This document shows positions 8,721-20,815 of a stretch of DNA of 64,000 bases, one piece after another. This DNA comes from Phalacrocorax aristotelis (taxonomy: Eukaryota > Chordata > Aves > Suliformes > Phalacrocoracidae), in the NCBI RefSeq assembly GCF_949628215.1, contig NC_134279.1, positions 82,639,330 to 82,703,329 on the forward strand. The letters run 5' to 3'. The notes below the pieces were generated by a model. The model was given only the letters and a program-made list of their open reading frames with translations, was not told the origin of the DNA and did not search any database. The position numbers were made by a program, and so were the translations under genes. Each line of letters starts with the position of its first letter. The first letter of the stretch is position 1.

Positions 8721-11700
8721 GAAGGTTCCTCTCCTGGGGGACAGGGTGCCATGCGAGGTCCCTCCGTCCCTCCCCGTCCCTGGAGGGTCCCCCTGGGGTC
8801 TGTCACTCCTGGGAAGGCGTGGCCCAGATGCCGGTGGTGGTTTGTCCTTCCGATGGCTGTGGTGGCTTTGCAGCCCCCACCGGCTCGGCGGGGCCATCGG
8901 CATGACCTGTTTTGTCATGGTGTTGCTGCAGGAGGGTTCTCTGGTTTGGGGGACTGAACCCCAGCCCTGCGTTGCCTCCCGCATAAATCCCTGTGTGCGT
9001 GGGGTTTGCTGTTATTCCTCCTTCCCCCAGAAGGGTTTAAAACAATAATAATATTTTCGAGCTTTTGCCAAGCGGAGAAATGCAGGAATGTGGATGAAAT
9101 TCCTTTAGGGAAGAAGTTTTTTTGAGCTTTGCTCCACGCAGACCTAGCTGGCTGCTCTGTGCCTCTGGGAACATCCCCGTCGCTTGCTGGTTCCCCGGAC
9201 CCCAGGAATTCAGCTGGCTCACTGCCCGAAAGCTGCGGGCTTGGAGAGGAGCCTCCCTCACCCTCCTACCCAGGGCACGGCCGGGGAGGTGGCAGAGGGA
9301 GCACCAGGGCTTGGCAGATGGCGCAGCCTTGCTCCCGGAGAGCAGGATTAGCGTGAAAAGGGGTTGGAAAAACTTTTTACTGTGGAGGAATGCAGCTTGT
9401 TTGCATCTGCAGCCCGTGGAGACTTCTGCTTGCCCTAAAATGGGAGCGTGGGCACAGAGGAAAAGTGATTAACCCCAGAGTTAGTCTCTGAGTGTTTCCC
9501 CCCCGGCGTTTATTTTGCTTCTATTAGCACTGCCTGGAGAATGGGCGGCGTCGGAGGGGCTGGATCTGAATTCTTCGGGCCTAATTCAAACCAGCATCAT
9601 GTGTAGACTTCAGAGCGAGTGAGCCGATCCACAGCCTTTCGGGCGCGCCGGGAGAGACATGTTGTTTTGGCACGGGAGGATGTGAAATAACTTTCCATCC
9701 TCTTTGCGGTTTGGGTAGCGAGCCCTGCGCCGGGAGCCGGGGTAGGAGCCGTGTCTCGAGGAAAGCTGCGCTCCTGTTAGCAGAAGTTTACAAAGCTGTG
9801 CAAAGCGGGGGGCCCTGTGATGGTCCCGCAAAGGTTTCGGGAGGCTGAGCCTGTGGTCTCGTTTCAAAGGTCTTGGCGTCAGGGGCTGTTAATCCAACGG
9901 GTGCAATGTCCAACGCAGCTGGACCCTGTGCTGCTTGTCACGGCTGCCGGTCACCTCGGTGGCACCATTACTGCAGCCCAAGGAGGGGATTTGGGCTGCG
10001 AGGCAGGAGATCCCCAGGGTTTTTGCTGTCTATCTCCCTCCCTCCCTCCCTGTAGCTTCACTTGCGTAAGGAAAATTAACTTTCCCTTGTGCTGTTCAGG
10101 ATCGTAAGAGCTTTTAAGGCTCTTTATTTTTGCTCGTGGCCCCCGGTGATGGAAGTGAGCACAGAAAAGGTGATGGAGAGCTCTCACCCTGCACCTCGAG
10201 CATCTTGTTGGCTCGAACCCCTGAGCTGGAAGGCGTCTCGAGGGTAGGTGGCAGGTCTGCAGTGTGGAAGGGGCTGTACTTTTTTTTTTTGGAGGGGGGT
10301 CCCAAGTGCTGGAGTGTGACTAGCTGGGTAGGAGGAGGATTGGGGGGAGCCCTGGGGGTCTGGCTCCGCAAGCTGCGAAAGCTTCCAACCAAATTCTGTC
10401 GTCTGGTTTGGCCCCGTTGCAAACAACTTTGTTTAGGAGGAAATTTTAGTCCCAGAATAAAAAAAAAGGCAAAACAAACACAGGCTCCCCCGCCTCCCTG
10501 AGACTGTACCGTGGAGTGTACCCAGGCCTGTGCAGCAGAGATAACAATGGGCCCCCGAGCGAGGGATGTGTAAGTTGAGTCTCCACCATACGCTTTTTTT
10601 AGGACCCCATCTGCAGTCCTTGCTCTTGGGTATAAAAGTGCTGCCAGTTGGAATGGGACCTTGCTTTAAAAAAAGGCCTCGATTGTCAGCATGTTGACCT
10701 TGCTCTCATTTTCTTGCTGATTTTTGTTGCACGGAAACTTTACCGGCAATGATTTTTATACTTGTTTTCAGCTCGATGGAAAATATTCCATCAAACTTGG
10801 ACTGTTCTCCAGGAACGAGCTGTCCGGTGGTGTTTATGAGCCTGCCTTGTTCGGCCAAATGCCTCGGCTGTTTCAGTGTTTTGCCCAGGAGAACATCAAC
10901 TCTTGGATTTGCACAAGAGCAGCCTCAGAGCTCTCATGGTCCTTTTGGGCATCCCAAGGCTTGTCGCACACTCAGCCAGCTCCCAGGCTTGGGGTTGGCA
11001 AGCAAAGCAACAGTGCCAAGCATCATTTCTCCCTTCCCATTTGAGCCAGGTAGTGCTTTTATTTTTCACCTGTCTCTTCTACTGCCCTGCTGAGCCCGAT
11101 GTCTGTCTCCAGGCACAATTCCCTTCTGCATCAGGAAAACCCTTTGCCGTGGCCCTGCCCGGGTGGGATGCTCCTGCTCCTCACCTCTCCCTCCCATGAC
11201 CTGACCGCTGCAGCTTTCCATCCTGCCTCCTTTTTTAGGAGCCCAAACCCTGGCGCTGCTGACGGGATGAGACTGTGCAATGAAGTGCTCGTTCCCATAC
11301 CGGCATGGTGACCACCACCGTGCCCAACCGTAACAGTCTGCAGGTGGGTCCTCGAGTGCTGCTGGCTCGGCACAGGCACGCAGGGAGATGTGGTTGTTCA
11401 GTGGGATGGTCACTCCCTCCGAAACAAGGGCTTAGCCCAGCAGAAGAGGGTTTTTTTCTGTACTCGCAAGGCAGCTATCGCCTCTGCTTCCTGACATCCA
11501 GGAAATGCCATTGCAGTCCCCTGTGGGGACTCATCCTGCCTTCCCTGTGGCGTGGCAGCGAGCCGGGGGGTGTTACCTCCATGTCTGTCCCTGTCAGCGC
11601 AGCATCTGGGGAGAGTGGGAATGCCTCCAGCTGCCGTGAGAAGAGAGCGTCAATCCGGCACCCATCAGGCTGTGTTTTCCCCTTGGCCAAGGTGGTCCGT

Positions 11701-12267
11701 TGGGCAGGTGGCACGGCAGGGGCTTGGCGTTGGAGAGGACAGGAGGTGCACCCTCCAGTAACCCCTGTGGGTTGGGCCTTGAACCTCTCTGCGTGGGGGG
11801 CCTGAAAGGGCCGTGGTTTTGCTCTGAAAGAGCCTTGATTTTGTTCCGTGGGCTGCGAGGCTGATGGTGGGAAAGGGCAGTGGGCACCCAAGATTTCCTG
11901 GACTGGGCGAAGAAAAAACCATAATTGTCGTTACCTCCTTTCTCCCGCTTTGAAACCTCATTTTCATTTGCTTTCTTCCCCTAAGACCTCACAGCCCCTC
12001 GCAAATGGTAAAGGTTAAAGGCGTGAGACTTCCAGGGCGAAGCTCTGCTGGCCGTGCAAACACTGGGCTGCTGGAGCTCGGTCTCCAGAGAACAAATTCA
12101 GGGCTTTGCAGTACTGGGATCCTGTGGGTAAGGGGACAGTAAGTGTAGCAAAGGAGTCGTGATTCCTGGCTCTGGTGTTTTCCAGCAGTGACTTGCAGAT
12201 GCTTGTTGGCTGCTGCCTTGGACAGGGAGCAACGACAGTGAGTGGCCCTTGGTGTCTCTGTGACAAG

Positions 12268-12385
12268 AATCATAGAATCATTAAGGTTGGAAAAAGCCTC
12301 TAAGATCATCAAGTCCAACCATCAACGCAATGCTGCCATGCTTCCTAAACCATGCTCTGAAGAGCTCATCTTGTGGAGTAGTTAC
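12268..12385 (-). mobile_element. CR1 LINE 3' tail fragment
   Basis: Reads AATCATAGAATCATTAAGG then TTGGAAAAAGCCTCTAAGATC and AAGTCCAACC, the reverse complement of the terminal segment of avian CR1 elements with its ATTCTATG-type end. Only about 120 bp of the 3' end is recognisable, the usual heavy 5' truncation of this family. It lies antisense within RAB11FIP5 intron 1. The right boundary is approximate. Confidence 0.88.
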
Positions 12386-12562
12386 CCGTCCAGAATAAGC
12401 CCAGCTCCAAATTCCCCAAAGCCCTCCCTGGTGCAGTTCCCTTTACTCATTCCCATCCCTCCCCAGCTGTGGAGGGGCCGGTTGCTTGGAGGGCTCTGGG
12501 CTTGCGTGCAGCCCTTCACCCAGGCAGCTGCAGCATCTCCACCCTGGCAGCAGGAGGGAGGC

Positions 12563-12680
12563 AATCACAGAATCCCAGACTGGTGGGGGTTGGAAGGGCC
12601 CTCTGGAGCTCGCCCCGTCCCACCCCCTGCTTGAGCAGGCACCCCCAGAGCAGGGGCACAGGGCTGCAAGTCCTGTGTCT
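12563..12680 (-). mobile_element. Second CR1 3' tail fragment, different subfamily
   Basis: Begins AATCACAGAATCCCAGACTG and continues GGGTTGGAAGGGCCCTCTGG, then a CCCCTGCTTGAGCAGG segment typical of another CR1 subfamily's 3' region in reverse orientation. It is about 180 bp from the first fragment, same orientation but clearly different sequence, so it represents a separate insertion rather than a duplication. The inner boundary is uncertain. Confidence 0.75.
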
Positions 12681-15600
12681 TGACTGAGAGATGCTCTCCT
12701 TCTTGCTCTCCATCAGCAAAGAAGCTACTCAAGATAGAAAACCTTTCCTCTGGGTGCTAAACTTTTCTAGCTGACGTCCTTGAGGCCACTGGGGCTTCTC
12801 CCCTCCATGTCCTGATGGAGCTCTGTTCTGGGCAAGGCTCAGTGGAAAAGGTGTGGGGGGATTTCCTTGGGGGAAGATGTTGCGGAGCCAAGCCACAGTG
12901 GCTGGTGGAGGAGCTCATCAGCCCTGTCACTGCCTGCAGCTGTGTGGCTTGGCACGGGGAGGGAGAAGGTCCTTTCTGTTGGTCCTTCCTCAGCTAAGCC
13001 CCACATCAGGCACTCTTCCCTTCCCCTTGCTGGTTGTACCCATCACGTCCCCTCTTTGCTGTGGGGAGAGCAGATGGATAACCTGCTTTCTGTGGCCCTG
13101 TCCTCATGTTTCCCCCAGGCACGGACCTGCTCTCATCTCCACTGCCAGCCCCTCTGGATTGCTGTCAACCCATGGTGTGCTTGTGGCCGTCGCCCTCCCT
13201 TGTTAAATTAAAATCAGTGGAGATCATTAGCAGCAGAGCACGCGCTGTGGCCTGCGGGCTCTTGGCTGTGGTATCTCTCGGATGCGGTGGCTCATTGCCG
13301 TTCTCACTGTGGCCTTGGCTTCTGGCTCTATCTCCTAGGGGAGATTTTTTTCTCACCCAGGGTCGGAGCTTGCTTTCTGCTCCCTATCAGGCGTGAGCCG
13401 AGGCCAAATCGCTGCAGCCGTGTCCTCTGCACGTCTGCCCTTAAGCCTAGGAGAGGAACAGACCTTGCAGCAGGGTGTAGAGGAAATAGCTACTCTGCAA
13501 TCATTTTGGGATGGAAAGTTTTAATACAAGAGCAAACAGAGCCGTCTTCCCCAGGGACTGTGATTGGAGGCACCTGGCAAGGCTGGTGAAGGTCTTCGGG
13601 GTGGCCAAGAGCAGTGGTGAGCTCCTTGGACGCCCTGGGCTCTGATGAAATCCTTGTTTCGGGGCTGGAAAGCAGCCCTGGGGGGTTGTTGCATCTCAGC
13701 CAAGCCAGGAAACACCCTGCTGTGTTGAAACGCTGCTGAGCAGGGGGAGGAGAGGGTTAGTGCTGCTGAAAATCAGGTCGAGATGCTCTGCACTGTCAGA
13801 GGCAAGGCTGGACAGGAGGCAGCCAGGCCCTGGGATAGGGACCTTGGTGTCCAGCTTGTCCTTGGCAAGCATTTGCCCCTAGCTGGGAGCCCACAGGGAA
13901 AGCATCAAGGCACTGAGGTGATGATGCTGCTTATGAAATGGTGGCAGTGCTTAATTTTGCTCCTACCTGCCCGGTTAACCCTTTTTTCACCCAGTGGCTG
14001 AGGTTGGTTTAAGAGGTTAAAGGCCCTTGCTCTGTTCTGCTCTGGGAAGGCTCTGTTTTTTTTTTGTTTTTAAAAGGTATTTGAGCAGTTTGATCCCAAC
14101 TTTGCAACTGTGGCACATTGGGTTTGGGCTGTCAGAGGCTGACAGCACTGGCCTGTCACCCTCCATTGTCTTAAAAATGAAAAACCTGCTGATTCAGCCT
14201 TTTTCTCTGTTTCACACTAATCTGCAGAGCCTTAACTGCCTCCAGCTGTCTTTTTCCCTTAGCAGCTGCAGAAAAACCTGCAGCCAGCCCAGAAAACACC
14301 TCAGACCTGTTGGTACAAAGCTCCAGACGTGGGTGGAGCCACCGCTATTGCATATGCCAAGTTCAGCTAGCGCTCATGCTGTGCTTCAGGAGCCTCGCCA
14401 CCTCGGTTCCTCTTTCCAAGGTGACTCCCTCCCTCCCCTACAGAGTCTGGCAAAACATTTCCTCTCTGGTGACCAGGGTGGGCTCTGCTCTCCGCTCCTC
14501 TCGCCCTCCGAGGGGTCTTGTCACACTGGGCTGAACTGGGTGGCTCAAAGGTGGCGTCTGCAGCAGGAGGGGAGCTTTTGGGCGATGCTTTTTGTGGTTC
14601 CTGGGAGAATCTGCTCCAGAGGAGAGCATCTGCGGGCAGCCTTGCGGGGGTCTGCTGGAGGCACGCCTCATCTTTGTCACTGTCACCGGAGGGAGAGCAT
14701 CTGTTGGGGTGGAGAGTGTGGTCGTGCTGTGGCTGCTGCCAGGGCAGAGTCTAGACTGGGTTATTCTGCCCGTCGCTGTAGCTGACTTGTGAACACACTC
14801 ACATAGGTGCCTGCGTGAAGGGAAAACAGGCTCCTTGCCCCGAGTAACCCTGCAGGCTCTGGGTGCTCTGGTGTTGTATCGCCTGTTGAAATTCTCTTGC
14901 TCTGGACGCCGCTCCGTTGCAGGCGTGCTGGCACGGGCTGCTGCCTCCGCACGGCTGCTGCACGGGGCTTTCTTGACAAATGGAGTCCAAAAAAGACCTT
15001 GCATCCTTTCTGCAGGCATGTTGAGTGAAAATGGCTTTTAAACCTTTGCCGCCGCCTCTCTTCCTGCCCCGGGGCTTGCTGGAGCCTGTGCTCAGCAAAG
15101 GTGTGCAAATAACTGCCATGGGAATTTGCTTGCTTTGTCAGAAGCTTGGCCAGGGACACGGGGTTTGGGTTTCCAGCGGGACGGCCTCTCCAGCCTGGGC
15201 TGGGAGCCCCGTCCGTGGGGCAGCATCCCACAGCTTCCCCAGCTCTGCATTTCCAGCCCATGGGTCTCTCTGCTGGCAATTCCACCGAGGGTAAAGGTGT
15301 GTGTAATTAGACCGACCTGCTGCTGGGGTTAAGATTTGTTCCTTTTTCCCTTTTTCCACCTTCTTCACATGAATGACTCATGCCTGAGAGCGGGTTGTGG
15401 CATCTGTTGATGCGATGAATGAACAATCGATCCGTGACCTATTGCTGAAGGGGGTGTAGCTGGTGTTTTAAGCTGCGTGAAGCCCTTGGGATTGGTTTCC
15501 CCTTTCGAGGACAGGCGCTGCATTCCTAAGACTTGGTTGCCTCTAGGTACTAGGTTCTCCACGCAAGCCCTTCTGTGATGCTCTTCCCATTTGGAAGTGG

Positions 15601-18600
15601 AAAAGGGTTTACAGCAAAACGTTTCTCCTGCCCATCCTGTGCACCTGGAGTTGTGCATGAAGTGGCTCCCCAGAAGGAGGTGCACTGGGGGAACCTGCGG
15701 AGCAGCTCCTCGGTGTCGGTCGTGTTTTGCAATCCTGCAAAGTCAGCTTGGGGCTTGGTTTTTTTAATGCTTTTCTTCGTGCCGTTGGATTCTTGTGCAC
15801 CAGGTCAGCGAATCACCAGTGCTGCCTCCTCTCCCATCCTTGCACGGGGGCCTCGTCCCCAGCCTCACTATGCCTTGGCAGCACTGGCCTGGCCGTTTGG
15901 GTCATTCAGTGACCACAAACGTGGTTTATTGGCTAGTTTGCACCTCAGAGGATGCAAACCTTGAACACTTTGGAGTGCAAGAGGATAGATATAGTTGAAG
16001 AGATCAGTTTTTGTCTCCTGCTGTTACTATCTCCATTCATAAATCTTTCATGCTCCATTTTACAGCTCCTTAAATTGTCCCTCCTTTCCACTTCCTACCT
16101 GCTATTCCGGTGCTAGAGAGTGGAAAGCCTCTGATCTTCTTAGCCTAAATTGGTTTGTGATGAAGTTACCCACCCTCGCTCTCATGCCAGCACTGTCCTG
16201 GTGGCTGATAGCTCTTCTCCATCCCTGGTGTCTACCCTGCTCCTATAACCGCCCCCCTCCATGCCATTGCACACCGCTGCTTGCCTCTGCCAGCCAGCAC
16301 AGAGGCTGTAGGGGCAGGTCTGGGGGCAGTGGGGTGGCTGTGCAGCCATCCTCCGTCTCCTCTGTGTTACAGGGTCAAGAAAACTGCCTGTCTGGGGGCT
16401 CCACAGCTCTGGCCGCCCCCAGGGTTCTGTGGGCACCGCTCTGGCTGGGATGCAGGAGTGAGGATGCTCGGGACCTTGCCAGGATGGACCTTGTGCATGG
16501 AGCTCTGAGGTGCTGCAGGATACGTGCCTGGAGCACCAGCACTGTAGCACAGCCTGGGAGTTGCACCAGGCTTGGCAGTGAGCTGTGGACACAAGCAGGA
16601 CTGGTTTTTTTAGCTGGTTTTCACCATGCCTTGCAGGTTTGCAGGCTGCTCCCTGCCATCGAGACTCAGTGGAGTTACCACATGTCTGTTCCTGGCCTGC
16701 GAGCCACGGGATGCGCAGGGGCGGCTTCTCTGTCCCGGTGCGGATGTGAGTCGTTGGTGGAGTTTTCTCATGCGTGTTCCCAGTTGCCCCGTGCTTCTGT
16801 GTTGGCTGCCATAATGCATCGCTTGGAGCTACCGAGTCTGTAGCTCCATCCTCTTGCACCCCTCACCGCACACGGCTCCTGCTCTGTGTTTCTGACATCC
16901 CGTTTAGCCGGCGCTCCCTTGAGCAGCTGAGTCGGTCATGTCAAGGCTGGAACCCATTAGAGGAGGAGGGTTGAGTTGCTTTGTTAGCAGTGAGCTGAAT
17001 TATCTAATGAGCTGTGGGGGGGTTGGTTTGTTCAAGTTTGTTTTCGAGCACTTCTCAGAGGAACGTTTGGAGAGATGAACTTCCTCCCACCTCGGCTGCT
17101 CGAGCCCTTTCTTCCCCATCCGCGGGGGAATCAGCCTGTGTTTATTTTCCATCTGTGCTTTTAGCAGCTTACAGGGATCACCTTGCAAAATAGGCCATCC
17201 AAAACCAACACGAAACAAATCTATGCTGCAGAGAAGCTTCCCAGCACTGGCGGGGGAAGCTGTGTCAAAAACACAAAGCCAGACAAAAAGCACAAAGCTC
17301 CCCAGGGTTGGGTTGTTTTCCACCCTACGCTTCCCTTCTTGGGTAGGTGAGCTTCCTCCTGGCCCGATGCAATATGTGTGCTTCCGCAGGGCTGCTTCAG
17401 CTTTTGTCTCACTGAAATGCCTCTTCGCTGCCTGGGCCGTGCCCATCGAGGGGGGTCGTGCCAGGAGGAGCGGTGCCCCTTCTGCCAAAATTCCTATTTT
17501 CACTGGATTGCCTTTTCTGCACTCTGTCCTGCTCTGTCAGGGGCCCAGGTAGTCTCTAATTAAAGACTTGGGGCTCTTCTCATGAGCCAGGCTGACCTTG
17601 TTGCAGGGATGAATCAGCAGTAAATGACAGGCTGGTGCGGCCCGGGAAGAGGCATTGGCTCCACGTTGGGCTGTCTCTTGCTCCGTACTGCAGCTCAGGT
17701 GGCTGAGTTGTGCGGGGCAGGAGCATTTCTGCTCAGTTTGAGGCGAACCTCCGCCACCTTGACAACGCTGAGTGGTTTTGGGAGGCTTTTGAGAAGCACC
17801 TGGTGGCTGAAGTGCTCTAGAAACGCTCCAGCTGTGCATCCTTCCCCGTGTGCATCCATGAACACCGCAAGTCACTAAGGGACTTAACCACCCAGGGGAG
17901 CTCTCTTGAGCTCACTGCTAGTAAAGCACTGGGACCAGTTCGAGAGGGAAACTGGAGAACCATTGCTGAAGGAACCCGGGGTGCGTTGGACAGGTCTGTT
18001 GGGGCGAGGTAGGTCCAGCTGAACTGGAGGGTGGATGGGGGTTCTCTTGGGGACCCCAACCAGACCCATGGGAGAGCAAAGGCAGTCCTCCTTGGAAGGA
18101 CCCACATCCTCCTTGGAAGGCCCCCCGTCCTCCCCAGGAGTAGGGCAGGATGGTGCCCTGATGGTGTCCATGGCACCTCCGAGAGCCGCGTTGCGTGTGC
18201 TGCCCTGCTCGCCTGATCTTGCCCCCGTGTCGCTGGGCTGTCTCCCCTGCGCGATGTTACAAGTGACTGCAAGTAATCCCGAACCAATGAAATGAGCTTG
18301 GATCACCCCAGGGCTTTGGGATGCTGACCCGCAAAGCTACTGACAGGGTGGGAGCTTTGGCTTTGTGCTTGGTTTTGTGCTGAAGGAGTTGCTTGATCAG
18401 GAGGAGGACCTGGAAGGGACAAGGTGACAGGAAGCCTCAGGTCACCGTCAGTGTTGCCTTTCTGCTAAGGGTTGGTTGCCTCTGTGTCCTCCTGGTCATC
18501 CCAGCAGCTTGTCTTCCCATCCTGGCAGGTGCTGGGGGAGCCCATGAGAACCAGGTGTCTCATAAACCCCAATGAATTTTCTCATAAATGGGGAAAAAAT

Positions 18601-20805
18601 ACTGCCCAAGTATTCCCCCCCTGTAGCTTGGATACCCAATGCAAGGTTTCTGGGAGTGGGGACTCCCTGTGCCCCCCATACCTGTAGCCCAATAGAGGAC
18701 AAAGAGCAGAGGAGGGGGGACAGTGGGAACCAGGCAGTGACCCTGAGCAAATCCATCTTGTCAGCATCCTCCGTTGAGTCGCTTTTCCTCCTTAACAAAC
18801 ACTCCTATGCACTTGTTTCCATGCCAGGGTGTTTTTTCCCTTTGCTCAGCACTAGCTGGCTTTCCGGTATGGGATGCTGCTGGAGGATGAGGGAAAGCAC
18901 GTGTTTTATGGGGGCATGGTGATACAGCAGCACTTTGTGTTCTGCTCTCCGCACCTCCCTTGCTGCTCCAATTGATCCTGGCAACAGTAAATGTAAAAAT
19001 AGACGCCGGGCGCTTTCTGCCTTTCCTCCCAAACCTGCCTTTTGGCAGCCGTGCTGCGTGGCTTGCCGTTCTCCTTGACTCTTAGTGGAGGCGAGTGGGA
19101 GGAGAGAGGAGCCTTTGCACAGGAAAGGGTTTTACTGAAACTGTCTGGAGGCAGTTCAGATGTGCTGATTAAACACGGTGACCTAAATGAGCATGCACAG
19201 CCACGCAGGGGGGCTGGGGAGCCCTCCGCCGCACATCGGCGCTCACCAGCGGTGTTACTGTGGCGGGGTGTGAGCTTGAAAACCCCTGGAGCACGTCTCA
19301 CTTCCCAGGAGCTGCTCGAGAGCTCGCAGGGGCCTCCAGTTGCTTCCCCTTTCTGGAGTATCTGCGGGGAGTTTTCTGTTTGAGGTTTCCTCTCCCGTCC
19401 ATGTGTGCTGGGGTGACTTGCTGCTTCCTTCCCCTTGCAGTGATCCCCGCGGCCTCGGTGTCCACCTGCCCTTTTCCTGCCACAACATCTGCGGAGGGTG
19501 GGTCCGGGGTCATGCTGGGAGAAGCCCTTGGCCTTTGGGGGGATGCGTGCCCAGCATGGTGCAATGCTGCAGGCAGGTACCCGATGCGCGGAGGCACTGG
19601 ACCCATGGAGTGTAAGAGAGAAGAATATAGGGTTTTTTAGCAAAAGCTGATTGCCTGAACCTGCAGCTTGTGTCTTCAAGGTGGCTCGAGCTGCGTTCCC
19701 TGGACGGGTCGTGTTGGAGATGTTTCTGAGCAGCCCAGCTTTCTGTACAGCCAGGGCTGAGGTGTCTCAGCAGAAGCACCGCTGTGCAGTGGAGGTGGGC
19801 AGTAGCTGATGGGTGGAAAGGAGCAGTTCTCCAAGGAGCAGAAGGGTGTTGATACGGGACCAACAGGCTGGGAAGCTGCAGGTTTCATCCTCTGGTCCGT
19901 GTTCAGGGGAAAACCCATTTCCAGATGCAGGGAGCAAGGGGAGGAGCACAGACCAGGGCACAAAGCGTCTTTCCTTAGCAAGGAGCAATCCTGCTCCTGA
20001 TCACCACCAGCTTGGGCACCAGGACAAGAGAGCCTCTTTAATTTAACATTTTTTAACTAGCAAGAGCCGTGTCAGGCTGCGGCCCTTCCAAACCTTGCTA
20101 AGAACAGCACCCCAGGAGTAGGTGGCTCGAGATGGGTGGCTTGTCCTGGATGTCCTGTACAGCGAGGAGCTGGACACAAGGTGGTGGCACCTTCCTCAAG
20201 GTGGGCCTCCAAAACACCTCCGAGAAGCAGGTCCATGCAGTCCTGGGTCCCTGGTGCTGGACATGCTTGGCATGGCTTCCTCGATCTCCCCGTACCCCTT
20301 GGTGCCTGCGTGTCTTCCACAGTCTGCTTAATATAACCCAGTTAAATTCAGAGCGATTGGTCAGAGCCTGAGCTGCAAATCCCACAGCTGCTATTTCAGA
20401 TCGGGAAAAGGGTTTGTATGGGCAGAAGCTGGTTTGTTTCTCCAGGTGTATCATCTAGTCCCATAAAAGAAATAACGTCTCCCTCTGAGGCTTGGGCTCG
20501 GGTGGTCCCAGTCCAGAAACCTCCCCTTGGAGCTTCCCCGCAAGGGCAGCTCATGGAAGAAATGTGGGAAACCGAGGGGTGTGGGATGGGGTTAATAGTC
20601 AAAAGATGCTGTGGGAGTTTGTGTTTAGCTGGGCTGGTACTTGAAACCCGCCCCAGTCCTGCTCTCCTGCCGCATCCTGGCCGAGGCAGTGTTTGCACCT
20701 CCTGTTTCCACTGGAACTGATTCATAAAATAAAATAGAAGAACCCAACATGGAACACCTTAATCCTCCCAAACACTCATCTTGTGCCATAAACTTAGAGC
20801 TCAGC

Positions 20806-20815
20806 CTAAAAATAG
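20806..20815. promoter_or_regulatory. MEF2-consensus site in intron 1
   Basis: CTAAAAATAG matches the MEF2 consensus YTAWWWWTAR exactly. A related AAAAATAGCTC word recurs about 70 bp downstream (near 20880). The surrounding 350 bp is lower in GC than neighbouring intron. Function is unproven. Confidence 0.25.

Noticed and set aside
16157-16843. ORFs of 225-228 residues overlapping on both strands
   Set aside because: Both strands open over the same interval with no protein features; chance.
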